NCBI GenBank assembly: GCA_019359155.1
Contig: JAHHHV010000081.1
Location: 29,548-93,547 of the forward strand
Length of the DNA stretch: 64,000 nucleotides
Reading direction: 5' to 3'
Origin: Pegethrix bostrychoides GSE-TBD4-15B
Lineage (GTDB): Bacteria > Cyanobacteriota > Cyanobacteriia > Elainellales > Elainellaceae
Notes under the pieces: model-generated
Databases searched by the model: none
What the model saw: only the letters and a program-made list of their open reading frames with translations
Told to the model about the DNA's origin: nothing
In this document: positions 29,148 to 38,333 of the stretch, piece after piece
Numbering within the stretch: position 1 is the first letter of the stretch
How the letters are laid out: every line of letters starts with the position of its first letter
Program-made: the position numbers and the translations under genes

Positions 29148-29735
29148 ATGCCCTCTACCGTAAAGCCATCTCCTGAACATGCCTCTGCTTGGGCAGAGCT
29201 AGCGCTGACCCGCCAGCCTGACCCCAGGCAGCTGGATAACATCAAGGCGCAGCTTGATCTGGTGCTGCTGGCGCTGGAGACGCTGACCCAAATTAGCTCA
29301 GAGGCGATGTTGCAGGCAGCAGCAGAGCTGAACCTAAGTGATTTAGTGGCTGACCGGGTGGCGCTCTGGCGGCTGCGGCAGTCCAGCCCCCTGCGGCGCG
29401 GGCAAGGGCGGAAGCGGATGGATGTGGAGGAGGCGAGGGCGTTGGTTCTGATTGTGCATCATTTGGCCAAACGTCACCAAGAGCTGATCCGACGTGCCGT
29501 CGCGCTGCTCGAACAGCTGACCGAGCAAAACCGAGCGCCACATGAGGCTGCCCTGCTGGGCGACTATCTCGATAATTTCAGCAATGCTTACGAGGAGCGC
29601 ATGGAGTCCGACATCTTGCCCGCGCCAGCTCAGCTGAGCCATCTGGCGCTGAAGCTGCTGATTGATCTGCTGTTTTATAGCGCTCCCAGCGGCAACCGTC
29701 GCCTCTGGATGGCCTTGCTAGACCGCAGCCTTTAA
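29148..29735 (+). CDS. DUF3038 family protein
   Basis: A 195-residue soluble, mostly helical protein of the DUF3038 family, which is confined largely to cyanobacteria and has no assigned function. Recognisable conserved stretches are LDNIKAQLDLVLLALETL, ALWRLRQSSPLRRG and LVLIVHHLAKRHQELIR. The DUF4335 gene follows 24 nt downstream on the same strand; the two are recurrent neighbours in cyanobacteria, which suggests a shared role. The promoter region upstream carries the five-copy 15-nt repeat. Confidence 0.85.
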   Translation: MPSTVKPSPEHASAWAELALTRQPDPRQLDNIKAQLDLVLLALETLTQISSEAMLQAAAELNLSDLVADRVALWRLRQSSPLRRGQGRKRMDVEEARALVLIVHHLAKRHQELIRRAVALLEQLTEQNRAPHEAALLGDYLDNFSNAYEERMESDILPAPAQLSHLALKLLIDLLFYSAPSGNRRLWMALLDRSL

Positions 29736-29759
29736 TGAACCCTGATTCTTCTACTCGCT

Positions 29760-31145
29760 ATGCCTACTGCCGTTCTGCGCCGCTATACTCCCCCCACCTG
29801 CACGCTAGAAGTCGCAGCCTCTGGTTCGGCACTGTCGCGCTGGACGGATCGCCCGGTACTCAAAAATCTGCGCTTTCAGCTGAGCTTTGATGATCCCAAG
29901 CTGATGCCGGAACAGCAGGTGATGGTCAGCGGCGATCACAGCCAGCTCGAGTCACTCTATGCCACGGTGAGCGACTACGTGCAGCAGCTGGTTGGCAGCT
30001 CTGCCGCAGCGGTAGACTGGGAGCCGTCACTGCGGTTGGATCAGCCTACTGCTCAGCTTACTGCGGCCAAGCAGTCTCCAGAAGATCTGCCAAATGCCGC
30101 AGCGACTGAAGCCGAAACTACTGAGTCAGAGATAGCTGCTCAGCCGCTTGTCCTGCAGCCAAAGGGACTGCTCACCCATGAGCTGCGGCTGGGCAGTCTG
30201 GCCAATCCCGAATCCGGGGCGACAATCCGGCTGAGTACGCTGCAACTGTTTGACTTGGCCAACGCGCTGGAAGAGTATCACGCCGAGTCGCTGAGCCTGC
30301 CGACCGCACGCCCGGTTTGGTCGCGTCTGCCGCGCGGTGGTTCAGCCGCTGCCGCTGCTTTGCTGGCGCTGGGGGCAACTGGAGCCATTGCCAAGTTTGT
30401 GGTTGATATCTCGCAGCCTGCCGTTCAAACCGCCTCTGCACCCAGCGAACGTCAGGTGAATACAGAGCTCAACCGCGAGCTGTTTCCTCGGCTCTCACCC
30501 CCGCCCGCTTCTCCCTCGGTGACGCTTCAGCCCCTACCGCCGCCGCCCAATGGAGCTGCATCTTCAGATGTCACCAGCTTGCCGCCGATTGGCGTAACGC
30601 AGCCGCCGCCCGCTCCGCCGTCTGTGGCCAGTAAAGCTCCTGGGCAACCATCTGGACAACCATCTGGACAACCATCTGGACAACCATCTGGACAGCTAGA
30701 AATAGCCATCCTGCCCAGCGCTCCTGCACTTGCCGAAGATGCAGCGCCCCCGCGACTCAGCTCTGGAGCTGATGCCTCGGCAGAGTCAGGCTTAACGGCT
30801 CCGCAGGCAGCGAGCCGGGCCGCAGACTCAGCACCTAATCAAACCGCCTCCACCGCCTTTGATACAATTCCGCAGGTGGCCGAGGTTCGTAACTACTTTC
30901 AGCAGCGCTGGCAGCCACCCGATGGTCTGACTCAGACTTTAGAATATCGCCTGCTCTTGAACGCAGACGGTTCATTGCAGCGGATTGTGCCGCTGGGGCA
31001 GTTTTCAGAGAACTACCTCGACCGCACGAACATGCCCTTGATGGGTGAACCATTTGTCTCGCCAGCTAGCGGCAGCAGTCCCCAAATTCGGCTGGTGCTC
31101 AAGCCAGATGGTCAGGTGCAGTCTTTCTTGGAATATGCCAACTAG
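29760..31145 (+). CDS. DUF4335 family protein with central membrane segment
   Basis: A 461-residue protein of the cyanobacterial DUF4335 family. The N-terminal domain begins MPTAVLRRYTPPTCTLEV and continues LRFQLSFDDPK. A short hydrophobic helix (about residues 200-220, AAAALLALGATGAIAKFVV) is followed by a Pro/Ser/Gln-rich linker with four GQPS repeats. The C-terminal domain includes VAEVRNYFQQRWQPPDGL and LQYRLLLNADGSLQRI-like sequence. This topology suggests a cytoplasmic N-domain and a periplasmic C-domain. It is preceded by DUF3038 with a 24-nt gap. Function is unknown. Confidence 0.85.
   Translation: MPTAVLRRYTPPTCTLEVAASGSALSRWTDRPVLKNLRFQLSFDDPKLMPEQQVMVSGDHSQLESLYATVSDYVQQLVGSSAAAVDWEPSLRLDQPTAQLTAAKQSPEDLPNAAATEAETTESEIAAQPLVLQPKGLLTHELRLGSLANPESGATIRLSTLQLFDLANALEEYHAESLSLPTARPVWSRLPRGGSAAAAALLALGATGAIAKFVVDISQPAVQTASAPSERQVNTELNRELFPRLSPPPASPSVTLQPLPPPPNGAASSDVTSLPPIGVTQPPPAPPSVASKAPGQPSGQPSGQPSGQPSGQLEIAILPSAPALAEDAAPPRLSSGADASAESGLTAPQAASRAADSAPNQTASTAFDTIPQVAEVRNYFQQRWQPPDGLTQTLEYRLLLNADGSLQRIVPLGQFSENYLDRTNMPLMGEPFVSPASGSSPQIRLVLKPDGQVQSFLEYAN
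30642..30689. repeat. 12-nt tandem repeat, four copies, in coding sequence
   Basis: Four adjacent copies of GGACAACCATCT (first copy GGGC) encode four Gly-Gln-Pro-Ser units in the linker of the DUF4335 protein. The near identity of the copies points to recent expansion by slippage. Confidence 0.93.
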
Positions 31146-31214
31146 CGCTGCTAAATTCGCTACTCTAGTTGAGAGGTAGATCAAAGCGGGTCAAGCAATC
31201 TGGAGCAGCGCAGT

Positions 31215-32726
31215 ATGGTGGCACTCAGCAGACCAGGTTTGAATCCAGACGAGCCCCGACCGGGCGCGACCGCCGACTGGCGAAGGATTGCGCGAGAATT
31301 TGAGCGGGTGGTGGGCAAAAAACAGGTGGTGCAGCGCCGCGAAGAGCTGCTGGTCTATGAATGTGACGGCCTCACCAGCTACCGTCAGCGTCCGGCACTT
31401 GTGGTATTGCCTCGCACCACCGAGCAGGTGGCCGAACTCGTTAAAATCTGCGATCGGCATCAGGTGCCCTTTCTGGCGCGAGGCGCAGGCACAGGACTCT
31501 CTGGTGGAGCGCTGCCAGTAGAAAACTGCGTGCTGATCGGCATGGCTTTAATGAATCAGATTCTGGAGGTGGATCTGGAGAATCAGCGCGTCGTGGTGCA
31601 GCCTGGAGTGATCAACAACTGGGTGACGCAGGCGGTGAGCGGTGCCGGATTTTACTACGCGCCTGATCCGTCCAGCCAGATTATTTGCTCGGTGGGCGGC
31701 AACGTGGCCGAAAATTCTGGCGGCGTGCATTGCCTCAAATATGGTGTGACGACCAATCACGTGCTGGGGCTAAAGCTGGTGCTGCCGGATGGCGCAATCG
31801 CTTCAGTTGGCGGCAAAGTGGCCGAGATGCCGGGATATGACCTGAGCGGCCTGTTTGTCGGTTCGGAAGGGACGCTGGGGATTGCCACCGAGATCACGCT
31901 GCGTATCCTTAAAACCGCTGAGTCGATTCAGGTGTTGCTGGCTGACTTTACCAGCGTGGAGGCCGCTGGACAGGCTGTCTCTGACATCATCAGCGCCGGG
32001 ATCATTCCGGGTGGCCTGGAGATGATGGATAACTTTAGCCTGAACGCTGTCGAGAACGTGGTGGCGACTAACTGCTACCCGCGCGATGCCGCCGCAGTTC
32101 TGCTGATCGAAATCGACGGGCTGAGCGTAGAAGTCGAGGCCAACAGCGCCGAAGTTGCCCGCATCTGTTGCCAAAACGGGGCGCGCGCTATCCGAGTGGC
32201 CACCGATCTGCAAGAGCGGCTAACGCTTTGGAAAGGCCGTAAAGCTGCCTTCGCCGCAATGGGGCAAATCAGCCCGGACTATTACGTGCAGGACGGCGTA
32301 ATTCCACGCACTCAGCTTCAGCATGTGCTGCGCGAGATTGAAGCCCTCAGCCAAAAGCATGGCTACCGCGTCGCCAATGTATTTCATGCGGGCGATGGCA
32401 ATCTGCATCCGCTGATTCTGTATGACAACGCAATTCCGGGTCAGCTCGAGCAAGTTGAGGAGCTCGGCGGCGAGATTTTGAAGCTCTGCGTGGCGGTGGG
32501 CGGCAGCATTTCGGGCGAGCATGGCGTGGGTGCAGAAAAGCGCTGCTACATGCCGGAAATGTTTAGCGACAGCGACCTGGAAACCATGCTCTGGGTGCGA
32601 CAGGTGTTCAACCCCAAGGGTTTGGCCAATCCTGAGAAGATCTTCCCCACGCCTCGCACCTGCGGTGAAGCGGCGCGTTCGCCAATTCCGGCGCAGGCAC
32701 AGCTCCCCACAGTGGAGCGATATTAA
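31215..32726 (+). CDS. glcD: Glycolate oxidase/dehydrogenase FAD subunit GlcD
   Basis: The FAD-containing subunit that oxidises glycolate to glyoxylate in the photorespiratory pathway of cyanobacteria. The FAD_binding_4 domain carries VPFLARGAGTGLSGGAL, VGGNVAENSGGVHCLKYGVT, LGLKLVLPDG and FVGSEGTLGIATE. The C-terminal FAD-oxidase domain carries NVFHAGDGNLHPLILYD and GGSISGEHGVGAEK with its catalytic/metal-binding His. Its 503 residues are the normal length. GlcE and GlcF are not visible beside it, which is usual in cyanobacteria. It is convergent with the histidine kinase gene, 42 nt apart. D-lactate dehydrogenase is the main alternative reading. Confidence 0.9.
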   Translation: MVALSRPGLNPDEPRPGATADWRRIAREFERVVGKKQVVQRREELLVYECDGLTSYRQRPALVVLPRTTEQVAELVKICDRHQVPFLARGAGTGLSGGALPVENCVLIGMALMNQILEVDLENQRVVVQPGVINNWVTQAVSGAGFYYAPDPSSQIICSVGGNVAENSGGVHCLKYGVTTNHVLGLKLVLPDGAIASVGGKVAEMPGYDLSGLFVGSEGTLGIATEITLRILKTAESIQVLLADFTSVEAAGQAVSDIISAGIIPGGLEMMDNFSLNAVENVVATNCYPRDAAAVLLIEIDGLSVEVEANSAEVARICCQNGARAIRVATDLQERLTLWKGRKAAFAAMGQISPDYYVQDGVIPRTQLQHVLREIEALSQKHGYRVANVFHAGDGNLHPLILYDNAIPGQLEQVEELGGEILKLCVAVGGSISGEHGVGAEKRCYMPEMFSDSDLETMLWVRQVFNPKGLANPEKIFPTPRTCGEAARSPIPAQAQLPTVERY

Positions 32727-32768
32727 CGCCTCAGCCAACCTCAGCAAACCAGACTCAGCGAGTCGAGA

Positions 32769-34025
32769 CTAGCTCGGCTGATTTGTCTGCCGTCGCCGCG
32801 TCTGGATCGGCAGCGCTAAGCGAACCGTTGTGCCCTGCCCTAGCAGACTGCTCATCCAAATCTCGCCGCCCATCACCTGCGCTAGCTTTTGGCTAATCGC
32901 TAAGCCTAACCCCACACCCTGAGCACTCCGACGGCCAGCTGCCGCCTGCACAAACGGCTCGAAAATGGCAGCCTGCTCGTCTGGGGCAATGCCCACTCCC
33001 GTATCGCGCACCTCAAAGTAAATTTTGTCGCGCACAATCAGCTTTAGCGTTATCTTGCCGCGCTGTGTGAACTTGATGGCGTTGCTGAGCAGATTATCCA
33101 AAATCCGGCGCAGCTTCACCGGATCGGTAATGATGTACTGCGGCAGTGCCCCGTCTTGCTCTAGCAAAAATTCCAGATGCTTGCTGCGCGCCTGGACTTG
33201 AAACCGCTGCTTGAGATCTTTGAGCAGCTCATAGAGGTTGCAGGTTTGCTGCTGCGGCAGCGCCCGGTCGGCCTCCAGCTGGGCATACAGACAGATATCG
33301 TCTGTGAGCGCCATCAAATAGCGGCAGGTCTGCTCAATGCAGTCAAGCGCCTCAGCGTAGTTTTGCATCACGCCTCTGTCGCTGGCCAGCAGCTCTACAA
33401 AAGCCGCTACGCCGCTAATTGAAGCCCGCATTTCGTGGCTAACGCTAGCCCACTGCATCAGACTGCCCGCCGGATCGAGCGGCGCTGGAACTTTAGCTGG
33501 AGCTGGAGCTTCCTGTCGGGCCGCCTGCACCCAAAATGCCGTCGGGTTGGTGAGCAGGTGATGCAGCTTGGCGGTAACTTGCTCAAGCGTCAGCACGCCG
33601 ACGACTTGCTGCTGGTTGAGGACAGGCAAATATTGCACCTGATGCTCTCGAAAGCGCTGAGCCACCGCCAGCAGATCGAGCAGCTCTAGCGCCTCAATGG
33701 CTACCAGGCGTGGTTTCAGGCTGCTCACCGAGCATTCAGTCAGATCTGCCCCCGCTGCTAGCGCCTTGACGATTTCTTTAGCGGTGATCAGCCCCACAAA
33801 CTGCTGCTGACAGAAAATCACCGCATAGTCAGCAGTCTGTCCCAGCGCGCGCAGCACCTGAATGGCCGGAGTGGAAGCCTCAAACTGCAAGCTCTCGCTC
33901 AGCGGAGTCATCTTGAGCAGATCGTCGGGCTGTACGGAGTTATCAGCTGAATGATCAGTTGCGTGATCAGTTAGATTTTCAGCTGGATTGTCTGGGAAAG
34001 GGGGCATGACTGTAACAGGGCGCAT
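32769..34025 (-). CDS. Soluble histidine kinase with CBS-domain pair
   Basis: A 418-residue two-component sensor kinase. After a short acidic start it has two CBS units (about residues 35-150; FQTADYAVIFC-like and HQVQYLPVLNQQQVVGVLT). CBS pairs bind adenine nucleotides in other proteins. Then comes the HisKA box WASVSHEMRASISG with the phospho-accepting His, followed by the ATPase domain: N box LDNLLSNAIKFTQRG, G1 EVRDTGVGIAPDEQ, and G2 GVGLGLAISQKL. No membrane segment is present, so it should sense a cytoplasmic signal, possibly energy state. Its partner response regulator is not adjacent. The fusion CBS-HisKA-HATPase is a known cyanobacterial arrangement; the regulated genes are unknown. 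Confidence 0.9.
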   Translation of the reverse strand: MRPVTVMPPFPDNPAENLTDHATDHSADNSVQPDDLLKMTPLSESLQFEASTPAIQVLRALGQTADYAVIFCQQQFVGLITAKEIVKALAAGADLTECSVSSLKPRLVAIEALELLDLLAVAQRFREHQVQYLPVLNQQQVVGVLTLEQVTAKLHHLLTNPTAFWVQAARQEAPAPAKVPAPLDPAGSLMQWASVSHEMRASISGVAAFVELLASDRGVMQNYAEALDCIEQTCRYLMALTDDICLYAQLEADRALPQQQTCNLYELLKDLKQRFQVQARSKHLEFLLEQDGALPQYIITDPVKLRRILDNLLSNAIKFTQRGKITLKLIVRDKIYFEVRDTGVGIAPDEQAAIFEPFVQAAAGRRSAQGVGLGLAISQKLAQVMGGEIWMSSLLGQGTTVRLALPIQTRRRQTNQPS

Positions 34026-34318
34026 CGTTAAGAGCCGGATGAGAACCAGAATTTTGAGCAGCAGGTTCGATAACCGGGTGCAGCTTGTGAATAGCCACGT
34101 TCAATTTCGCTTGAAATCAGCCGTTTAGTGCTGTTCAACCTGCGGTAAAAGTATCCTAATGGGGTTGAAAAACGTATCTTGTTCAACAAATGCAGGTTAC
34201 TTTTCTGGCGCTGATTCACCTGAGACAAATTCTCTGCTAGTCTGATACCTGATTTGCTATCTGACGGCTGAGGACGGCTATACAACGCCTCAGGCTACAT
34301 ACCTCAGGCTGTGCATCC

Positions 34319-35632
34319 ATGACCCTTGAGCAAGTGATTACATTCTTGAAGGCTGTTGATCCCGGCCTAACTCCCGTACAGGAATGGGTGCTGATACAGT
34401 CTTGGAACGCCAAAACGTACAGCGAAATGGCTGCCGAGCGGCATTACCGTGTCGAATATATCCGGCGAGTGGGCGCCGAGCTGTGGTCAGTGCTCAGCGC
34501 AGCCTTGCAGATCCCGATTACCAAACCCTACCTGCGCGATCTGCTCGAAGGCTATGACCTCAGCCTTGTCCAGCAGCAGATGAGCGAATCTCAGCCGCCG
34601 CCGCAATCTGCTCAGATGGGCGGGTTTCCCAGCGCTCCGCTCTCTGCTGACTCGCCGTTTTACGTACCGCGTCCGCCAATCGAAGCGCTAGCGCTAGCCT
34701 GCATCCAGGAACCGGGCAGCCTGCTGCGAATTAAAGCCCCCACCAAAATGGGTAAAAGCTCGCTAATTCTGCGGATTTTGGCAGCGGCCAAATCGCTTGA
34801 CTACCAGACCGTTTCGCTCGACTTGCAGCAGGCAGATCAAGCCGTGCTAGCTAACTCAAATCGGTTTTTGCGCTGGTTTAGCGCTAATCTCAGCCTGCGG
34901 CTGGATCTGCCGCCACAGCTCGATCAGTTTTGGGACGACGAAATTGGCAGCAAGGTCAGCTGCACCTACTACGTCGAAAAAGCAATTCTTGCACCGCTGC
35001 AATGTCCGCTGGTGCTGGCGTTGGATGAGGTCAACTGCATCTTTGCCCACCCAGAGATCGCGACCGAATTTCTACCGCTGCTGCGAGCTTGGCATGCCCG
35101 CGCCCGCCAGATCCCGCAGTGGCAAAATCTGCGGCTAGTGCTGGCCTACGCCACCGAGGTTTATGTGCCGCTCAACCTAAATCAGTCGCCGTTTAATGTG
35201 GGGCTGCCGCTAGAGCTGCCCTGCCTCAGCGAAGCCCAAGTGCAGTCGCTGGTGTTGCAGTATGGGCTGGACTTGAAAAGCGACGCAAAGCTGAAGCAGT
35301 TTGTCAGTCTGGTTGGTGGCTTTCCCTATCTGGTGCAGCTGGGTCTCTATTACTTGCAGTCTGGTATGGCGACGCTGGATCAGCTTTTGGCCGAAGCCGC
35401 GACTGAATCGGGCATCTATCGCCAGCATTTTCGGCAGCTTCTAGGGCTGTTGCAGTCGGAGCCGCCGCTGCTCGATGCCTTTAAGCAGGTGATTGCGGCG
35501 GATGGCCTGAAGCTGGAGGCCATCACGGCCTATCGACTTACCAGCCTGGGGCTAATCCAGCTGAGCGGTAATTTGGCTGCCCCGTCCTGCGAGCTGTATC
35601 GCGCCTACTTCCGCAGCCAATTTTTGCCATGA
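34319..35632 (+). CDS. AAA-like ATPase with N-terminal vMAP-type HTH domain
   Basis: A 437-residue protein in two parts. The N-terminal 80 residues (LTPVQEWVLIQSWNAKTYSEMA ... YIRRVGAELWSVLS) match the small helical domain found at the start of many cyanobacterial signalling proteins with WD40, caspase or AAA modules. The main domain is AAA_35-like (STAND-related): a Walker A variant KAPTKMGKSSLILRI, lacking the first Gly, and a Walker B LVLALDEVNCIF. Other conserved stretches are FPYLVQLGLYYL and LTSLGLIQL in a winged-helix-like end. There is no effector repeat, so it is a stand-alone form. Role unknown; a regulatory or conflict-related switch is possible. Confidence 0.8.
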   Translation: MTLEQVITFLKAVDPGLTPVQEWVLIQSWNAKTYSEMAAERHYRVEYIRRVGAELWSVLSAALQIPITKPYLRDLLEGYDLSLVQQQMSESQPPPQSAQMGGFPSAPLSADSPFYVPRPPIEALALACIQEPGSLLRIKAPTKMGKSSLILRILAAAKSLDYQTVSLDLQQADQAVLANSNRFLRWFSANLSLRLDLPPQLDQFWDDEIGSKVSCTYYVEKAILAPLQCPLVLALDEVNCIFAHPEIATEFLPLLRAWHARARQIPQWQNLRLVLAYATEVYVPLNLNQSPFNVGLPLELPCLSEAQVQSLVLQYGLDLKSDAKLKQFVSLVGGFPYLVQLGLYYLQSGMATLDQLLAEAATESGIYRQHFRQLLGLLQSEPPLLDAFKQVIAADGLKLEAITAYRLTSLGLIQLSGNLAAPSCELYRAYFRSQFLP

Positions 35633-35666
35633 ACTTAGCGATAGGTGCGCGATGGGTGCGAGCGCC

Positions 35667-35981
35667 TCAAGCCACCTGTCGCGCTGAGCTGGGTGCGGTT
35701 TGGTGATGGTTCGGTGATGGTTTGGTGATGAACACCACGGGGCAGGCATACTGCGTGGCCTGAGAAACAACCTTCAGCTCATGCGGATAGCGCGGCATCG
35801 GGTCATCGGCTAACCAGACGGGCGGCACCATCATTGGGTCATAGCTTTCAACAATATGCAGAGTTCCAGGAGCTGCCTTCAGCTCTACGGTAAAACCGGG
35901 CTGATAGTCCCAAGCTTCGTCCCACCCGTCCTCTGTTGCCGAATTTGCCGAATCTGCTTCCCAATCTGTCTGCCAGTTCAT
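35667..35981 (-). CDS. Small acidic protein of unknown function
   Basis: I do not recognise this 104-residue protein. It is rich in Trp and Asp/Glu in its first 30 residues (WEADS, WDEAWDYQPG), then has a beta-like core ELKAAPGTLHIVESYDPMMVPPVW and ELKVVSQATQYACPVVFI. It lacks a signal peptide. The C-terminus is encoded by an 11-nt triple repeat, which shifts frame with each copy and gives KPSPNHHQTAPS. It is convergent with the AAA gene. The core composition looks like a genuine protein, but its C-terminal end may vary with repeat number. Confidence 0.6.
   Translation of the reverse strand: MNWQTDWEADSANSATEDGWDEAWDYQPGFTVELKAAPGTLHIVESYDPMMVPPVWLADDPMPRYPHELKVVSQATQYACPVVFITKPSPNHHQTAPSSARQVA
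35697..35729. repeat. 11-nt tandem repeat, three copies, at the end of a reading frame
   Basis: GGTTTGGTGAT is repeated three times (middle copy one base different). It lies in the 3' coding end of the small acidic protein. A unit of 11 is not a multiple of three, so gain or loss of a copy changes the C-terminus. Confidence 0.9.
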
Positions 35982-36117
35982 ACCCCAACTTCCTGTAAAA
36001 CCGTATCTATTGATACCGATTATAGGGATATGAGCAGCTTAAATCAAATTTCCGTAGCTTTAAATACAATTCTTAGATTTTTGCGTCAGGTTTTGCTGAC
36101 ATGCGGCTAGAGTCAAG

Positions 36118-37305
36118 CTAGACAAAATCACTGGCCTCAATTTGACTAAGCTGCGTACCCGCCAAAATTGCCAGCCTGCTGTTGCCTGCCAAAATCGCCA
36201 TATTCCGCCCTTGCTGCGTCAGAGTCAAATCGCTGAAGCTGAGCTGGCTGGGCAGCTCCAAGCGATCCAGGCCGTTTTTGAAGTCGCGGATGCGGTCGCC
36301 GTTGTTGCCGCCCAGCACAAACACATCGCGTCCCTGACCGCCAGATAAAACGTCGAAACCGCCGCCGCCCGTCAGTCGGTCATCGCCCGCATCGCCGATC
36401 AGTCGGTCATCGCCCGCGCCGCCCACCAGCTGGTCATTGCCTTTGTTGCCGATCAGCTGGTCGTCACCCGCCAAGCCGCGCAAAATCTCGTCGTCCGCGC
36501 AGCCCCGCAACCGATCGTCGCGGTTCGTGCCTTTGTAGAGCGGGTTGGGGGTAAGCGTGATTCGGTAGTCCTGATTGCTGCGGGAATCTCTAGCCGCAAC
36601 GCGCAGATAGTAGTCGCGGTCACTCTTGAGGCTGCGGCGAATCTGCGCTGAACCCGTGGCAATCAAGTCTTGATCCTGATCGTAGAGCCGCAGTTCTGGC
36701 CTTCTGCCGCTGAAATTATCGGTTTGGCGAATGCTGAATGCCCCAGAGCGTCCTGGACGGAAGCGATAGCTGTCGCTAAAGTCGAGTTCGCCCACCCGAC
36801 CGCTGATCCGCTTCGAGCAGTCGAGCGTTCCGAGTCGCTGGGCATCGTCGAGCGAGCCATCGTCATCGGCCGCTGCGTCAAAGTCAATTTCGTAGCGGCT
36901 ATAGTCATAGCCACCGCTAACACGCAAATAATAGTAGCCGCGCTCCAGCGAAACAGCTAGCCCGTCTTCGTAGCCGTCGTCACGGGCAGAGTTGCCGCCG
37001 TAGTCGTCCTCGTCGAGTCTGCCAATGTAGCGCCGATCCTCGTCGTAGAGCCGCACGGCGACATCATTTTCGTCACTTTTGATCACGACATTGCGGTCGT
37101 CGGTGAGTTCAAATAAAAAGTAGTCGTTGGAGTCGCTGTAGTAGCCCAAGCCGAGGCCAAAGTAGCTGTAGCCGCCAACACTGCCGGAAATATCGAGATC
37201 GGAACGCAGTTTGCCTACGTACTGCGCGTCGCGAAACGAACCGTTGGAGTCGGAGGAGCGATCAGAATCGTAGAAGTTGTAAAACCCAAGGCCGAAGTCA
37301 GACAT
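36118..37305 (-). CDS. RTX calcium-binding protein with PPC-like N-terminal domains
   Basis: About 395 residues. Two Ser/Asp/Tyr-rich beta domains (about residues 20-130 and 140-250) of the type DAQYVGKL, DYFLFELTDDRNV and YYYLRVSGGYDYS resemble pre-peptidase C-terminal (PPC) domains. Six or so RTX nonapeptides follow (GLAGDDQLIGN, GGAGDDRLIGD, GGGGFDVLSGG), then GQGRDVFVLGGNNGDRI and a C-terminal hydrophobic signal-like end. The layout is that of a type I secreted calcium-binding surface or extracellular protein. The start ATG at 37305 (MSDFGLGFYNFYD) is preferred, as the extra upstream residues lack domain character. It shares its C-terminal module type with the beta-helix protein at 23149. 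Confidence 0.85.
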   Translation of the reverse strand: MSDFGLGFYNFYDSDRSSDSNGSFRDAQYVGKLRSDLDISGSVGGYSYFGLGLGYYSDSNDYFLFELTDDRNVVIKSDENDVAVRLYDEDRRYIGRLDEDDYGGNSARDDGYEDGLAVSLERGYYYLRVSGGYDYSRYEIDFDAAADDDGSLDDAQRLGTLDCSKRISGRVGELDFSDSYRFRPGRSGAFSIRQTDNFSGRRPELRLYDQDQDLIATGSAQIRRSLKSDRDYYLRVAARDSRSNQDYRITLTPNPLYKGTNRDDRLRGCADDEILRGLAGDDQLIGNKGNDQLVGGAGDDRLIGDAGDDRLTGGGGFDVLSGGQGRDVFVLGGNNGDRIRDFKNGLDRLELPSQLSFSDLTLTQQGRNMAILAGNSRLAILAGTQLSQIEASDFV

Positions 37306-37584
37306 ATCGAAGATTAAGAAGGGAGGAGAGCGTGACCTAATCTGGACAGTGAAGTCTGGACAGTGAAGTATAGGCAGTGAAGATCTTAGTCGATTGAAAA
37401 TCTGCAAAGTTCCATCTACTCAAGAGTTCCTTTGAAGGGTTCCTTGGCTCTGGCGGCTCAAGATCAAGCGGCAAATTGAGGACATGGCTAATTTAAGGCG
37501 TAACTGTAGCTTAATCAGCTCAAGCAGCTGCAAAGGTTGTGATAGAATCTGCCCTGAAAATCCGAAAAACATTCCCTTAAACTG

Positions 37585-38250
37585 ATGAAACAACTGAGAA
37601 ACTGGCAGAACTCGCTGCAAAAAGCTGCTCTGACGCTGCTGATTGCCCTGTTGGTCGCCCTCTCACCCTGGAATAGCGCCGCGCAGGCGGATGATTTGGG
37701 CATTGTGACTGCGGCAGAGCAGTTTGCTCAGACGGTGACAGATGCTCGCTCGGTGTTTAGCGATCTCTCTAAAGAGGCAGACGGTCTACTCGACGAGTTT
37801 GACGGTATCCAAACGCTGCTCAAAGGCTTGCCCGATGAGCTAACCGAAATTGGCGCTGAGCCTGATCTGGCGGCCAAAACGGCGCTGCAATCTGAGCTAA
37901 CCACGAAGCAGGCACAGCTCAAGACCTTTGCCCAATCGTTTAGCGACTGGATGACGAAGGCAGAAACGGCGGACAAGGCGTATGAGAAAACGGTTGGCAT
38001 GGCCGAGGATGAATTTAAGACGGCGCTGAAGGCTGCTCAGGCGGATCTGAAAACCCAGACTCACGGCTCGGTGGCTAGCCTCAAGAAAACCTTCAAGCAA
38101 ACCTCGAAGCTGATTAGCGGCTTGGCTGACAGCACTGCCAAAGCGGCGAGCGGCAAGGGAACCTTTTTACCTGCTCAATATGACGCCCAGCTGGCAACGC
38201 TGAGTGAGGCGGTGGAAGGCATCAAGACAGCAATTGCTGAGATGAAGTAG
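37585..38250 (+). CDS. Secreted alpha-helical protein of unknown function
   Basis: A 221-residue protein with a good signal peptide (KAALTLLIALLVALSP, ending AAQADD, mature from about residue 36). The mature part is almost wholly helical and rich in Ala/Lys/Glu/Leu. It has heptad-like stretches suggesting a coiled coil (LQSELTTKQAQLKTFAQS, AYEKTVGMAEDEFKTAL, FKQTSKLISGLADSTAK). It should reside in the periplasm or thylakoid lumen. No conserved family is recognised. The gene stands alone and is followed after about 50 nt by a strong terminator. Confidence 0.72.
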   Translation: MKQLRNWQNSLQKAALTLLIALLVALSPWNSAAQADDLGIVTAAEQFAQTVTDARSVFSDLSKEADGLLDEFDGIQTLLKGLPDELTEIGAEPDLAAKTALQSELTTKQAQLKTFAQSFSDWMTKAETADKAYEKTVGMAEDEFKTALKAAQADLKTQTHGSVASLKKTFKQTSKLISGLADSTAKAASGKGTFLPAQYDAQLATLSEAVEGIKTAIAEMK

Positions 38251-38298
38251 ACCTACACAAACTGCACAAACTGCATCCTATTGCGTGAGATTGCATGA

Positions 38299-38326
38299 GT
38301 CAGTCGCTGAGGCGGCTGGCTTTTTT
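38299..38326 (+). terminator. Rho-independent terminator
   Basis: GTCAGTCGC (38299-38307) pairs over 9 bp, with two G-T pairs, with GCGGCTGGC (38312-38320) around a TGAG loop. TTTTTT follows at once (38321-38326). It lies 49 nt beyond the stop of the secreted helical protein gene. Confidence 0.9.
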
Positions 38327-38333
38327 ATGGCGC

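Noticed and set aside
34028..34285. 85-aa minus-strand reading frame between the kinase and the AAA gene
   Set aside because: Composition is not protein-like, there is no ribosome site, and it fills the probable promoter region of the AAA gene.
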